Assembly (NCBI GenBank): GCA_028571685.1
Contig: CM053152.1
Location: 17,802,001-17,866,000, forward strand
Direction of reading: 5' to 3'
Source: Heterohyrax brucei
Taxonomy: Eukaryota; Chordata; Mammalia; Hyracoidea; Procaviidae
DNA: 64,000 nucleotides
The notes beneath the pieces were generated by a model. That model had not been told where the DNA came from. It did no database searches and was given only the letters and a program-made list of their open reading frames with translations. Below, in pieces: positions 43,948 through 55,637 of this stretch. Position 1 is the stretch's first letter. Every line of letters starts with the position of its first letter. The position numbers were made by a program, and so were the translations under genes.

Positions 43948-46022
43948 CATAATGTTTGCTCTTCGCTTTGTATAGATGCTCCTTGTTATATTGAATATCT
44001 CTTCTATTCTGGTTGCTAAGAGCTTTTACATTAGTGTTGAACTTTGTCAAATGCCTTTCTTGCATCAGTCAATAAAATCAAGTGGCTCTTGTCTTTTGTG
44101 GTTGATTACATTGTTTTTCTAATATTGAACCATCACTGCACCCCTGGTATTAATCACACTTGGTCATGATGAATTAGATACACTATTGCATTCTATTGGA
44201 TAGAACTGGAGAATTTTTGCATCTAAATTTGAGAGATATTTTTGTTCATGATTTTCCTTTTAGTGATGTCTTTAGTTGGTTTTGGTATCAGGGTTATGCT
44301 GGCTTCATAGAATGAGTTTGGGAGTATCCCAAACTTTTCTATGTTCTGAATACCTTTAGTAATAGTGATGTTTATTCTTCTCTGAACGTTTGTTAAAACT
44401 CTCCAGTGAAGTCATCAGGTCCAGGGTTTTTTTTTTTTTTTAATTGGGAGTTTTCAAATTACCTTTTTAATCTCTTCTTTTGTTGTGAGTTTTAGTTGTT
44501 CTATCTGTTTGTGTTAGTTTAGGTATGTAGTGTGTTTCTAGAAATGTCCATTTCCCCTAGGTTTTCAAATTTCTTAGAGTACAATTTTTTATAGTATTAT
44601 GATTTTTTAAATTTCATTTAGTTCTGTTTTGATACCACCCATATCATTTTTATTCAGGTTATTTGCTTCTTCTCGTTACTCTTTTGCCAATTTGGCTGAG
44701 GGTTTATCGATTTGTTGATCTTTTCAAAGAACCAGCTTTTGGTATTGTTAATGTAATCATTTTTATAATTCATTTTATTCTGCTCAATCTTTATTATTTG
44801 CTTTCTTCTGGGGCCCAAGGGCCTTTTTTCTTTGTATCTACTTATTCAAGTTGTAGGGTCAATGCTTTGATTTGGACTCTTCTTTTTGGCCTCTGAGCAC
44901 TGCTTTTGCTGTGTCCCAAAGGTTCTGGTATGGTAAGTTTTCATTGTCATTTGATTTTGTGAATTTTTTAATTCATTTCTTCTATAACCCACTAGTTTTT
45001 GAGCAAGTTCTTGTTCTATTTCCATCTGTTTGATCTTTTTCTCTTGCTTTTTCTCCTTTTATGACTTTATTGTCAGAAAAGATGCTTTGCAATATTTTGA
45101 TGCTTTGAATTTTGTTAAGGTTTCCTCTATGGCCAAACATATGTCTATTCTGGAGAGTATTCTATGCGTGTTGGAAAAGAAAGTTTAGTTGGGTGCTGTT
45201 GGGTGTTCTGCATATGTCTGTGAGGTCAAGGTGGTTCATTGTGGCAAGTTGGTTATCTGTGTCTTTATTTAGTTTCTTTCTGAATGTTCTGTCCTTCAAT
45301 AGAAGTGGTAAGTTGAAGCATGTTATTATTTTGGTGCTATTTCTCTTTTCAATGCTGTTACAGTTTATGTACTTAGGAGCCCTGTTATGAGTCCACAAAT
45401 ATTTCATGATTATGTCCTCCCTGTGCACTGACCCTTTCATAATTGTCATTCTTTACCCACATGATGGATTTTACTGTACATCTATTTTACCAGAAATTTA
45501 TACTGCCACTCCTGTTCTTTTTTGCATGTTTTGCATATTTTTCCCCATCCTCTGAGTTCTAGTGTGTTTAACTGTAATGTGTGTCTCTTGTAGGCAGCAT
45601 ATGGAAGAATTTTTTTTTTTTGGTCCATCAGGCCACTGTCTCTTTACTAGTGCATTTTTCACCCATTTATATTTAGTGTAATCACTGAGAGGTATGAGTT
45701 TTAGTATTCATTTTGATGACTTTTTTATTCACTGTACATGGTTTGCTAAGATTTAATTTTCTGTGGTGTTTCTTTGTTTCATTTTTCATTGTTGGTTTAT
45801 TTGCTGAGACTACATGTTTGTTTTCTTTTGCTATGTAGTTATCTTAGTTTTTACCAGTATTTTCCTGCATTTAAACCAGTCTTTTAGTTTCTTGTATCAC
45901 TGTGACTTCCTTTCTATATGAAAGATCTATGACTACATTTTTTACTCACCTTTTTTGTTATGTCATCTTTTACATAATGACATGTTTTCTCTATTTTCAA
46001 TGTTTTAGCTCTGCTTGTGTGT

Positions 46023-46054
46023 GTCGACTTTATGGCACTAAGCTTGGCTTGGGT
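46023..46054 (+). mobile_element. Mini-SINE tail copy c10, degenerate (about 30 bp)
   Basis: The sequence cgactttatggcactaagc then ttggcttggg resembles the shared tail with a few changes. TTGTGTGT stands on both sides (46,015-46,022 and 46,055-46,062), though a GT-rich context makes that less telling. Confidence 0.65.
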
Positions 46055-47033
46055 TTGTGTGTATAAGAAAGATATTCCCATTTGGGTTGATACCTGGTTT
46101 CTCTGTCCTGACTTCTAGTCTTAAGTTGTTATCTGATGTTACTGATTTTCTAACCAAAGGACTTCATTTAGCATGTACTGCAATTTTAGTTTGATTTTGC
46201 AAATTCCCTTTCTATTTATCTGGAAATATCCTACTTTTGCCTTTCTATGTATTTAAGAGACAGTTTTGCTAGATATGCAGTTTTGGGCTGGCAATTCTTT
46301 ATGTATGTCATCCCATTGCCTGCATGGTTTCTGCAGAGTAGTTCTAGTCTAACTCCTTTATAGATTATTTTGTGTTTATCTTTAGCCAACTTTAGATTTC
46401 TTTGTGTCTTTAGTTTTGGCAAGTTTGATTACAATGTTTTGGTGTTTTTCTTTTAGGATCTACCTTGTGGGGAGTTCCACGAGCACCTTGAGTAGGTATT
46501 TTCTCATCTTTCATCGTATCAGAGAGGTTTTCCAGTAACAAATCTTCAAGAGTTCTCTTTTTGTATTCTGTTATCCTCCTATTCTCTTACTCCTGTCACT
46601 TACAGATTATTCTTCTTGGTACAATCCCACACAATTCTTAGGATTTCTATTTTTTTCTAAATCCTTTTATCTGATTTTTCCTCAAATACGTTGCTGTCAC
46701 GTGCTTTAACTTCAATTTCACTAATTCTGACTTCCATTGCCTCAAGTCTACTTCTTTGATTTTCTACTTGGTTGTCTAATTCTGACATTGTTTCTTGCTC
46801 TTCTGAATTTCTACTTGCTATCTTTTGTGGCCTGTTCAGTTTGTCATGTTCTGCTGCATTTTGCCTGATCTTCCTCCCCAATCTCTTAAAAAGTTCTGTA
46901 TATTAATCTTTTTTATTCTATATCCAGTAACTTCAAGAAGTTCCTTTCTTCTGCTATATTCTTGATTCTTTGCATTGGGAGCTTGCTGAAACCATTATGA
47001 TCTGCCTCTTTACTTGATTTTGATATTGACTGT

Positions 47034-47197
47034 TGGAAACACTGATGGCATAGTGGTAAAGTGCCACTAACCCGATGGTTGGCAATTCAAATCTGCCAAG
47101 TGCTCCCTGGAAACTCTATGGGGCAGTGCTACTCTGTAGTGTCCCTTTGAGATGGAACTGACTTGATGGCAGTGGCTTTTGATTTTTGTTTGGTTGT
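47034..47197 (+). mobile_element. AfroSINE, complete, in L1-I 5' UTR
   Basis: Head aacactgatggcatagtggt, body ctggaaactctatggggcag and 3' part tggaactgacttgatggcag are followed by a T/G-rich tail. Confidence 0.88.
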
Positions 47198-47767
47198 CTC
47201 TGCACCATCAGTTAAATTGCACTTATTTTATGTTCATTCACTGTGCTATAGCTTCTTTGTTTTGTTTTGAAATGCCCAAATAGGCTGGTTGAATGAGCTA
47301 GTTTTATTGGCACCTTTGAAGCTCTGACATCTTGTCACAAAGTAGTTATAATTGTTACCAGGTATGTGAGTCAAGGAGTCCATTTACTTTTTCCACTGGA
47401 TTCAATTCAGGTATTCAGGTAATTCATTACCAAGTGTGTGGTCCAGGTTTCCCTGTTCAGGTCCCAGATGGACAGATGTGAATGATGCAGGCACAGGTTT
47501 CTGGCTGCACGCATTGAGCAAGACAGGGAGTTGTGAATAAAACACATCCCTCTTCCTCTGAGCACGTCAGTGGGTAGGCTGTACAGCTGGACAGTGGGTG
47601 CCCAGTGCTATTGGCTGCAAGGACTAGGAGGCACCATGTATTCTTGGTCCCATCTTGGGTGGCTAAATGGTGTGGGTGGAATCAACAGTCCTCAACTCCC
47701 TGCTGTGGGTAGGTGAGGACCCTACTTAATAGGTGGAGCAGTGTCAAATCTAAGGAACCTACCTTTC

Positions 47768-47860
47768 CACCATAGGGTTTTCAAGGAGCACCTGGGGAAT
47801 ATGAACTGCCAACCTTTTAGTTAGCAGCCACAGTTCTTAACCACTACATCCAACACTTCC
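47768..47860 (-). mobile_element. AfroSINE fragment (head half)
   Basis: The reverse-orientation body and head ttcaaggagcacctggggaa to gttcttaaccactacatc are present. The 3' tail is missing; it abuts the L1-I 5' end. Confidence 0.8.
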
Positions 47861-48044
47861 ACAGCATCACAGAACATACAAAGGTGGGTTTTGAAGGGAC
47901 AAATGATAGGTTAAACACTGACACAATCTATGATGTTGACAAGTTACATACATAGCTTTCCTACCTGTAACACTAAAAAGATGAGGAGTTTATGAAGAGT
48001 ACTGTCATATATACAATTTGTAATTGCACAAATGAAAGTCTGTC

Positions 48045-49077
48045 ATTCATAAATACAAAATTTTATTTGCACATTAGTGTAGAAAGACCACAATGCTTTT
48101 CAATACCACAACATTCAAGACACACCGTTATTCAAATATGTAATTGCTTATTTACTCTGACTAAACGTAACAGTGAAATTTAAAAGATATACCAAGATAG
48201 AGATCACATATTTATTAGACCAAAAATAATAATAATAATAATAAAATAAATTGAACACAGTCTAGGCTTAATAAGAGTAAGTTCCACCATAAGGAAAAAA
48301 GCTTTATCATTACAAAGGTACAGAATGTTTTGGCAGATACATGTATGTTCTTTAATATAGTAAAATGTATCTCTTTAAAATTCCTTTAAACAGGATTTAA
48401 GACAGCAGCGTTGTTTTAAACTCTTTTTCCATAGTTTCAAAAACACTTCTTCCTTTATTGAATCTTTATAGTTCTTACGAGTACAGGGTACATTGTTCGG
48501 AAACCATGATGGCAACTCTGCGGTCTGGGGACCTCTAACTGTAACAGCCTACCATACATAACACTAATAAATAAACAGTAACAGCTTTAGGGGAGCTTTG
48601 TTTGTGCAGAAAGACTCCAATACAGCCATGGGGAAAATGTCTTATAAATAAACACTGCTTAAGATAGCTTTTTTCAAAAAGTCTTTAGTCTTACAAATTT
48701 TCTTTAAAACAGTAAGCAAAGCACCACATTTTCTCTTCTTATCAGAATATCTTCTGTCCTCATAATAATATAATTACCAAGGACATTTATTTCAAGAAAC
48801 ATGATACCTTTCATCTTTCCTATTCTTCATATTAGAAGTACTACATTTCCCAGCAAATGTACACTGAACACTGGGACAATGAATGAAATAGAGTAATTTG
48901 GAGGGAAATAATGTCATTATGATCAAACCTTACCCAGGATTGCATATTTACACGTTACTATATAACTCTGACTTGGATTACAAAGTGCGAAAGGAAACTG
49001 TCAAAATGATTGTAGTGCAGAATAGATTATTTCTCCCCTTCCCAGAATAACTGCAATTGCGTCTCCAAACTAACAAA
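48045..49077 (-). other. RAB12: RAB12 3' untranslated region (extent approximate)
   Basis: About 1 kb of AT-rich, non-repetitive DNA follows the RAB12 stop. On the minus strand AATAAA polyadenylation signals occur at about 48,786-48,791, 48,211-48,216 and 48,062-48,067. I drew the end just past the last of these. An (AAT)n run lies at 48,225-48,245. No SINE or L1 interrupts it, which suits a retained UTR, but which signal is used cannot be told from the sequence. Confidence 0.5.
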
Positions 49078-49191
49078 TCAACAGCATCGGACATGTGGTC
49101 TTGGTGGAGGCAGTTCTGGCGGAATCTCAGGTTCTGGTTGTAATGAGAGGATACTGTTGGACAACTCATTCCTTAAAATATCCAGAGGCAT
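49078..49191 (-). CDS. RAB12: RAB12 last coding exon (residues 208-244 and stop)
   Basis: This exon encodes the C-terminal hypervariable tail of the small GTPase Rab12. It begins with [10 protein letters not shown], runs through a proline- and glutamate-rich stretch ([12 protein letters not shown]) and ends HVRCC followed by TGA. The last two cysteines are the double-cysteine signal that Rab geranylgeranyl transferase modifies so that Rabs anchor to membranes. The acceptor is a pyrimidine-rich tract ending in AG directly before the ATG of M208. The exon is 114 nt, phase 0, and follows the exon at 50,131 across an intron of about 0.94 kb. As far as I recall the tail is identical to the human protein. 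It is not a processed copy, because introns separate all five exons. The ATG here is an internal methionine, not a start. Confidence 0.96.
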
Positions 49192-50130
49192 CTTAAGGAC
49201 AAAGGAAAATGTAAACTTAGATAATAACAGTTACTATACAATGTATATAGAAATGTTTGCAAATCATGCAATAACACAAGATGAAGTATTGTTACATAAA
49301 TCTCTCCAATCACTGACGATTAACCAGACATTAAAATATTAAGCCAAAAATTAAAAGCAAGGTTCCTGGAGCTTCATGTCAAAATATTAACATTGCCTAG
49401 TCTATTGAACGCCCTTTGTTAAAAGACAGCAGACCAGCATCATAAATACTTGGTGTTCATAAACATTTACTTTCACAGAGCCCAGCACAACGAAAATTTA
49501 ATACATTGACAAAAAAAAAAACAAAAATGGTTCTCCATTCTCAGGGGTTAATTCTACATCTCTAAAGAAAGAACATCTTGGCAATTACACAAACATAGTA
49601 AAAGTTTTTGTGTTATATTTGAATTGGGCGGATTATATGTAATAATATTATACAACTTCCTACTAAAAATCTTTGAGGGTAAGCTTAAGGATGCCCAAAG
49701 AAGCTGCTTATAGAAGCTACCTAGCAAACCTCCTGTACCTCAGCATTACCCTGAGGCCCAAGTACAGAGATGAGGCAGCCTCTGGGGAGCAGACACCAAG
49801 ATGGGCAATATCAAGGGGCTGTTTCCTCAGCTCAGAGGCTTGCAGATTTTGCTAGTCTCCACTGTCTCCATTTAAATTCTCATGGGAGAAAGGAAAAAAG
49901 AAAAACCAACTTCTAAGGAACACGGCTCATTAACACTGCATTTTCATGCTAAGTAAGCATGTATGTTACACATCAATGCTAAGTGATTACAGCCACTACA
50001 GCCAACTGGATGCCTTGCCTAGCTAACTTCATCTGGTTCTTAAGCTTCAGCATAACCACTGTACTTTCTTTTCTAAACAAAATATAATAAAAAAATAGGA
50101 TTCACATTAAATACTTAGAGATTCTTTTAC
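49192..50130 (-). other. RAB12: RAB12 intron 5
   Basis: The intron is AT-rich with an A-run at 49,510-49,520 and no recognisable repeat. It has good splice signals at both ends. Confidence 0.7.
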
Positions 50131-50235
50131 CTTTTTCAGAATGTCATCAACAAGTTTCAAAAATATTTCATCCACGTTGAAATTATCCTTGGCACTTGCT
50201 TCACAAAACCGCATCCCAGTTATCTGCTGTGCAAA
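50131..50235 (-). CDS. RAB12: RAB12 exon 5 (residues 173-207)
   Basis: The 105-nt exon translates as [10 protein letters not shown], then [15 protein letters not shown], and ends [10 protein letters not shown]. It carries the G5 guanine-base loop EASAK (about residues 184-188), which Rab GTPases use to contact guanine, followed by the last helix of the G domain. The acceptor reads cttag before TTT and the donor is AAG|gtaaaag, both phase 0, so it joins its neighbours without shifting the frame. There are no stops or indels. A MIR-like stretch lies about 30 bp upstream in the intron and does not touch the exon. Confidence 0.97.
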
Positions 50236-50261
50236 CTAAGAAAAACACGGCCCACTGTAAA

Positions 50262-50345
50262 AGCACAAGACTTGGCTTCTCATCTGCTGATCAATTGTGT
50301 CTGGGGAAGCCACTGCATTTGGGCTTCAGCCTCTAAGTGAAAGGG
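50262..50345 (+). mobile_element. Possible MIR fragment in RAB12 intron 4
   Basis: The order 'gacttggcttctcatctgct', 'gtgtctggggaagccactg' and 'gcttcagcctctaagtg' loosely follows the MIR core. It is weakly supported. Confidence 0.35.
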
Positions 50346-50792
50346 GTGTGACCAGAAGATCTGCAGAGGTGCACCCCCACAGAAGCATAAATTTTGCAAA
50401 GTACAGTGACTTCTTACATGATAAATCACAAACACACAAAACCAAAATCCCTGAGATGACACAAGCTCCTCAAGCTAAATGACCTGTCTAAGTTTCTAAA
50501 ACTGTAATGCAGTTGACATTTTAAAAAGTGACTTATCACTGATTCTCCATGACTGATTCCTTAGCAAAAACCAAGAAAGGTTAAAATATGTTAGAGTAAG
50601 GAAAAAATCATGAAAGCACTTTTATGGTTTTAAAAAATATTTTCTCTGTATAAAATTATGAGATTAGGTAACAACATGGTCCGTGCTGACATCTTTTCTC
50701 TGCATCCCAGAATGAATGGAAACAAGTGAGAAGGGTGTAACTGCACGGCTGCTGTATCTGTAACACTTCATTTTAAAAACTGTGATGGCCCT
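50346..50792 (-). other. RAB12: Rest of RAB12 intron 4, left part
   Basis: AT-rich sequence with nothing recognisable, up to the mini-SINE at 50,793. Confidence 0.5.
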
Positions 50793-50842
50793 AGGGTCGC
50801 CATGAGTCGGATCCGACTCGACAGCACTTGGCTTGGCTTGGC
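50793..50842 (+). mobile_element. Mini-SINE tail copy c11 (50 bp), longest copy
   Basis: The copy starts agggtcgcc, runs through the palindrome in ATGAGTCGGATCCGACTC, then GACAGCAC and three TTGGC units. Flanks atggccct (50,785-50,792) and atggctct (50,843-50,850) agree at 7 of 8. It lies in RAB12 intron 4, outside any L1. Confidence 0.9.
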
Positions 50843-51056
50843 ATGGCTCTGTCTAGCACAGATAAAAATAATATGCAGTATCTTTTAGTAATAAGTATTT
50901 TCATACCACAGATACAAAATATAGTATTTTATTTTTTGTACTTTTTTGTTTGAAATTTAAAAAATAATTTATTAAAAGAAAAAGTGTATCTATCACCTGT
51001 GAACAGAGAGCATGAGAACTGTTATTTCTTCCTCATGCTTCCTGTATTTTTCTTAC

Positions 51057-51146
51057 CTTTTCACCTTGCTGTCTGGTGATTTCTCTGTCTGTTTCACAGT
51101 CCAACTTATTTCCAACTAAGAGAAGTTCTGCATCTTCTGAAGCATA
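51057..51146 (-). CDS. RAB12: RAB12 exon 4 (residues 143-172)
   Basis: The 90-nt exon encodes [16 protein letters not shown] followed by [14 protein letters not shown]. It supplies the G4 motif NKLD (N155, K156, D158), which gives Rab GTPases specificity for guanine over adenine. The splice sites are ccacag before TAT and AAG|gtaaga, both phase 0. An apparent longer reading frame running through the acceptor towards 51,221 is intron read-through and not part of the protein. The sequence matches the Rab12 family residue for residue as I remember it. Confidence 0.97.
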
Positions 51147-52221
51147 CTGTGGAATGTTAACAGAAGCTGCATTTCCAAGATGGGCATTGTTATCTATTAA
51201 CAATGTAAACCGAGCCCACATTTTACTTGCTCTCTCATTTGTTCATTCCATAAATCTTTAAGCATCCACAAGCCCCAGGTAGGACTGACTACAATGGTGT
51301 ATCACAGTTCTCAGAAGCTCACCACGTTTTAGATAGCAATTTGGTACAAGGCATTAAGAGTCTCAATGTTTCTAGCTTTTGACTCATAATTTCTAAGGAC
51401 CTAGCCTTAAAAAAAAAGGAAAAGGCAAAGTTCCAAACTCAGTGTGGTCCATCTGTCAAAAATAAAACCCCAAAACCAACCAAACAAAAACCCTTAAATT
51501 GTCAAACAAAACAGATGAAAGTTAAATAAGTTAAGTAAATCCAAAATTTAGTTAATAAAAAAGCCATGCTTTGGGAAAACACTGAATGAGAATGAATTTC
51601 CATGATAGAATATTTGCAAAATAAACAGGATTTAAAATTAAATGGAGACTAATTTAGTTTTTCAGATGGTGGAATGATAGATTTTTTATTTTTGTGCCTT
51701 TCTTCATTTTCCAAATTTTCTTAAAGAGTTATTACTATTATTATAATTAGGAAAACAATTTGAGGAATTCATTTATGTGTAACAATAAAAGACACCTGAA
51801 GTCTGAACCTGGCCAAGTTAGAACCATTACAGCCTCTCTCTCAAAATGTGGACATAAAATGTTATCAAAATGTGGTCACCTGTGTACCACTACATCTCAT
51901 CCTCATGTGCTGTGCCTTCTCAGTGTGTGTTGAACACTCACTTTTCAACAGAGAATCCACAGTTTACTATTATAGACACAGGCTATCTGAATATATTTAA
52001 TCACAAGCCACATGGTAAACCAATGGATACTGCTAACTGTGAGGGCAAGTGTCCAGTGATGACAGAGGCCTGCCTGCAGACACTATAGGGACAGTAATCC
52101 CTGGAAGGTGCATGTTCTTCAAGGACACTTACCAATAGGTAAGTGCTCAGCTAAACCATCTACAGAAATGTGAGAGCCTTCTACCTGATTCCAGGAGAAC
52201 AGCAGACACAAGTGAAGGAGC
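51147..52221 (-). other. RAB12: RAB12 intron 3, left part
   Basis: Unique-looking AT-rich sequence; I see no repeat or conserved element in it. Confidence 0.5.
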
Positions 52222-52372
52222 AAGGTTAGGCTTTGAAGTCAGACAATCCAGGGTGCCAGAATAAAATTCTTGGCTTATTTGTAAGTTGTGTAATCCTGGA
52301 TAAATTTAATTCTTCTCTGTCTCATAGAAAGACGTATCTGCTCTGAAGGTTGTAATAAATAATGCTCAGTAC
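52222..52372 (+). mobile_element. MIR element in RAB12 intron 3
   Basis: The order 'tttgaagtcagacaatccag', 'gtaagttgtgtaatcctgga' and 'ctctgtctcatag' is the MIR core in the correct order and spacing. Confidence 0.65.
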
Positions 52373-52445
52373 ATAAAACCATGATGAATAAATGTGTCTC
52401 CCTTCTGTCTTTTATTAGGATTAACACCCATAAGCAAAAAATTCA

Positions 52446-52670
<225 letters not shown>

Positions 52671-52744
52671 TCAAACATATATTGTAACTGTTTTTCTACT
52701 ATCAGGGGACAAGAACACCATTTTCTTTTTTTTCATCCTAATAC

Positions 52745-52935
52745 TTGTTAGGTGTTCTAGAGTTGGTTATGACTCATAGCAACCCCATGAACAGAAAGAA
52801 GCACTGCCCAGTCCTGCACTGTCCCCACAATTGTTATGCTTAAGCTCACTGTTACAGACACTGTGTCATTTCATCACGGTGAGGGTCTCCCCCTTTCTCA
52901 CTGACCCTCTACTTTACCAAGCCTGTGATAACCGC
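52745..52935 (-). mobile_element. Second afrotherian SINE/RTE-type repeat, copy 1
   Basis: It starts with an AfroSINE-like 3' motif (gttggttatgactcatagc) and continues with 'agaaagaagcactgcccagt', 'tcctgcactgtcccc' and 'ctctactttaccaagcctgtg', which recur in order at 53,760. The second half resembles the 3' region of RTE-clade LINEs. Confidence 0.65.
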
Positions 52936-53759
52936 AGTGAAAGACAGCAGTAAGAACTCAGCTGACTACAACTATGAGACACAAGGCATGTCTGTGTATG
53001 GTTAACAATACAGTACATGAATGGAGATGACTTATGAGTCAAGATTAACTAAGTATCCTGAATAATGTTTTCCTTAAAAGCCAATAAGCAGCGGGTATCA
53101 CACAGTATCAGAACATATGCTTCTAAAGATTAAAGAGAGAGAGAAAATTTTAATAATACAGTACTTAAGAAACAACTCATTTTAGGTGACTTACAAAACA
53201 ATTATAAACAAACCTAAGAGCAGTGACAACATACTGGGAATACAAATTTCACACATATACACACACATACAAGTGCACAGATGCATGTTCCAACCCACAG
53301 GCAGTAAAATGAATGCCCTATACAGCCAGAGCATTATTTCTCACTAGCCCCAGAGCTAGTGCTAGGGGTGTGTGGGGGGCATTTGTAGCAGTTCACCTAT
53401 TACAATTTCAAATGAAGATAAAAGAAAAAGTTCCACAGATTCTGATAAGGTAGTCTTGATCACCAGCACTGGCTCATTCAGTGGAGGTAAGCAGCAGCAT
53501 CTGCTCTGGGAGTGTGTGTGGCCTGGGCCTGACCCCTATGGAAGCAAAACCCTCCTACAAGCATGTCCCTTTAACTATCTGCTAAATCCTGACTCTATTA
53601 CAGTGTGCATGTGGGGCTTTTTGGAGCTATTACAGTTAAAATAAAACCTAAAGAATTTCCCATTTCTTTCAAATCAAGATTAAGTTAAAAAAAAAAAAAA
53701 AGATGGGAGAGTGAAGGGAGAGGTAGATCTATAGATCTATAATAATTTAACTTTTATTG
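52936..53759 (-). other. RAB12: RAB12 intron 2, unassigned stretch
   Basis: Includes an 18-base or so A-run (53,683-53,701). An open frame at 53,372-53,644 has no family resemblance and no splice context. Confidence 0.4.
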
Positions 53760-54025
53760 TTAGGTGCCGTCCAGTCAGTCCTGACTCAGCAACTCCATGT
53801 ACAACAGAACGAAGCACTGCCTGGTCCTGTGCTATCCTCACAACTACTGTAGTGCTTCAGCCCATTGTTACAGCTACCATGTCAATCATCTCACTGAGGG
53901 TCTTCCTCTTTTTTGCTGACTCTACTTTACCAAGCATAAGGTCTTTCTCCAGGGATTATTCCCTCCTGGTAACATGGTCCAAAGTATATGAGACCAAGTC
54001 TCACCACGACCACTTTTAATAATTT
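53760..54025 (-). mobile_element. Second afrotherian SINE/RTE-type repeat, copy 2 (longer)
   Basis: The copy shares the order of 52,745-52,935 (ttaggtgccgtccagtcagt, acgaagcactgcctggtcct, ctctactttaccaagcataa) and extends a further 80 bp to 'gtatatgagaccaagtctca'. Confidence 0.7.
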
Positions 54026-54717
54026 AAATGAAGATGCTAAAATCCTACACATAGCAAAATCTTAAAATTTTTTCCAGCCAACTCTTTCCAATGTTAAAAA
54101 CACAAAGAAAAGCAGAACATTTCTGAACTCATCCCTTAAGACTAATTCACAGTGTCATTGTAATTAATTTTTTGATACTTTATAAAATTACAGTATAAGA
54201 TCATTTAGTACTAAAAATTATGTAAGTTCAATGGAATGCCCCCTTGTTCCTCATAAAACCAGACCTTTATTCTAGAAAGATCTAGCAGATCTCCTAGACT
54301 CTGAAGGAAATTAATATGGAATGAAATTAGAGGAATAACAAAGATGTGCAAGCAGTTAGTGGGCTGATACTAAATTGTTTTAATTTTTGTCATAAAGCAT
54401 TATGCTCAAGTAGGTTTTTCTTGTGTTCTGCTTCTCTAAATTGGTACTTCGTGTGCATGTACATAATTGAGAAAAATGCAGGAGCGATACTAACTAGGTC
54501 TGCAAATATGGTACAAATCTGTACTTTCTTATTTCTCAGCTGAAATTTTAAAAATTATTCTCCAGGCTTAAAATGAACATTTCAACATGATGACTGAGAT
54601 AGGTAAGCAAAGATGACTTCTGAGGGGCACCTGTAGGCTCGTGTCCCTAAAAACACTCTTTGGAAATGTTGCTATGACTTATGGCTTCATTCAGACTAGA
54701 CTGCCCACCAAATTAGT
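54026..54717 (-). other. RAB12: RAB12 intron 2, unassigned stretch
   Basis: AT-rich; nothing recognised. Confidence 0.4.
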
Positions 54718-54739
54718 TCCGACTCGACGGCACTTGGCT
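54718..54739 (+). mobile_element. Mini-SINE tail copy c12 (22 bp)
   Basis: The insert tccgactcgacggcac plus ttggct matches the shared tail perfectly, with one TTGGC unit. No clear target duplication. It lies in unique intron DNA. Confidence 0.75.
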
Positions 54740-55637
54740 AATGGTATATTATATTGTTAAACAAACAAATAAGCTCACGGGGAATTCTCTCTGAACACAG
54801 CAAAGCCATGTGCTTTGTTCAACAGGTGGTTAAGATTGCACTGCTGCCCTTGGCTAGACACTAGAGTGACTGGTCCACAGCAGGCAGCTAAAGAGAAGTA
54901 CTAAAGAGAAATATACATGCAATGTGGAAAGTTGACACCTCCTCAAGGAATGCCAAAATATTAGAAAACTGAAGAGTATAGTAGATAGAAGTTGACTTCT
55001 TCAGGATTTCTAAAAACGTAAAAAGCCACACTAACAGGCAACTTCACAGAGGTTGAGAAGAAAGTGATTCAGATACCGCTTCAATTACATATGGAATCAA
55101 TGAACAAAATTAAGTCTTGACTCCTAGGCATTTAGGGACATACACTACAAACAAGTAAGACTTCAATCTTTTAGAGCATGCCTCCATGTTCTATCATAAG
55201 TTATAGTTTATTGAGTTCAGAATCTGAAAAAATATTTTTAATGTTTTAAAAAATATTCTGTGTTGTTTCAATACTGTTTAGAAATAACATTTCCAATTTC
55301 TTTAAAAAGTCAAAATAACGCATTTTTCTACTCTGCCATCTGTGGTTAGCACAATACACACACATCATTAATTTAAACAGCAATCATATACAGGATTTCA
55401 CTGAGAACTTTGGGAACTACAATTTCATTATGTCTTTATTCTAAGTAATTCTAAGTTGGCTTTTAGTGTAAATCAACTCACATTCATTTCTATATCAAAA
55501 TAGTTATAATTCAGAAATTGAGATCAAGTACTGAGAAATTAAATAGACATTCCAACAAAAATCCAACAAAAAACAGGAGAGTAAAAGGCATTTCTGACAG
55601 AAAAAAAAGTTATGTGACTGGCACACAGGAATCTCAG
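54740..55637 (-). other. RAB12: RAB12 intron 2, unassigned stretch
   Basis: AT-rich; nothing recognised. Confidence 0.4.

Larger units (their letters stand above)
39370..47765 (-). mobile_element. L1 LINE (L1-I), long, with nested mariner, LTR and SINE
   Basis: On the minus strand: 5' UTR about 47,765-47,040, ORF1 about 47,030-46,060 with a coiled coil (46,657-46,881), ORF2 about 45,980-40,300, 3' UTR 40,300-39,370 with a poly-T start. Nested inserts account for its length: mariner 41,174-42,429, LTR 43,418-43,947, a mini-SINE near 46,023 and an AfroSINE at 47,034-47,197. Both ORFs are broken by stops and frameshifts. Confidence 0.88.

Noticed and set aside
48225-48245. CRISPR-like or satellite array
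   Set aside because: It is a simple (AAT)n microsatellite in the RAB12 3' UTR, with no spacers.
51147-51221. Longer minus-strand frame before RAB12 exon 4 as an alternative start
   Set aside because: It runs through the acceptor site into intron; the extra residues have no Rab resemblance.
53372-53644. 90-codon plus-strand frame in RAB12 intron 2
   Set aside because: No family resemblance, no plausible start context and no splice partners.
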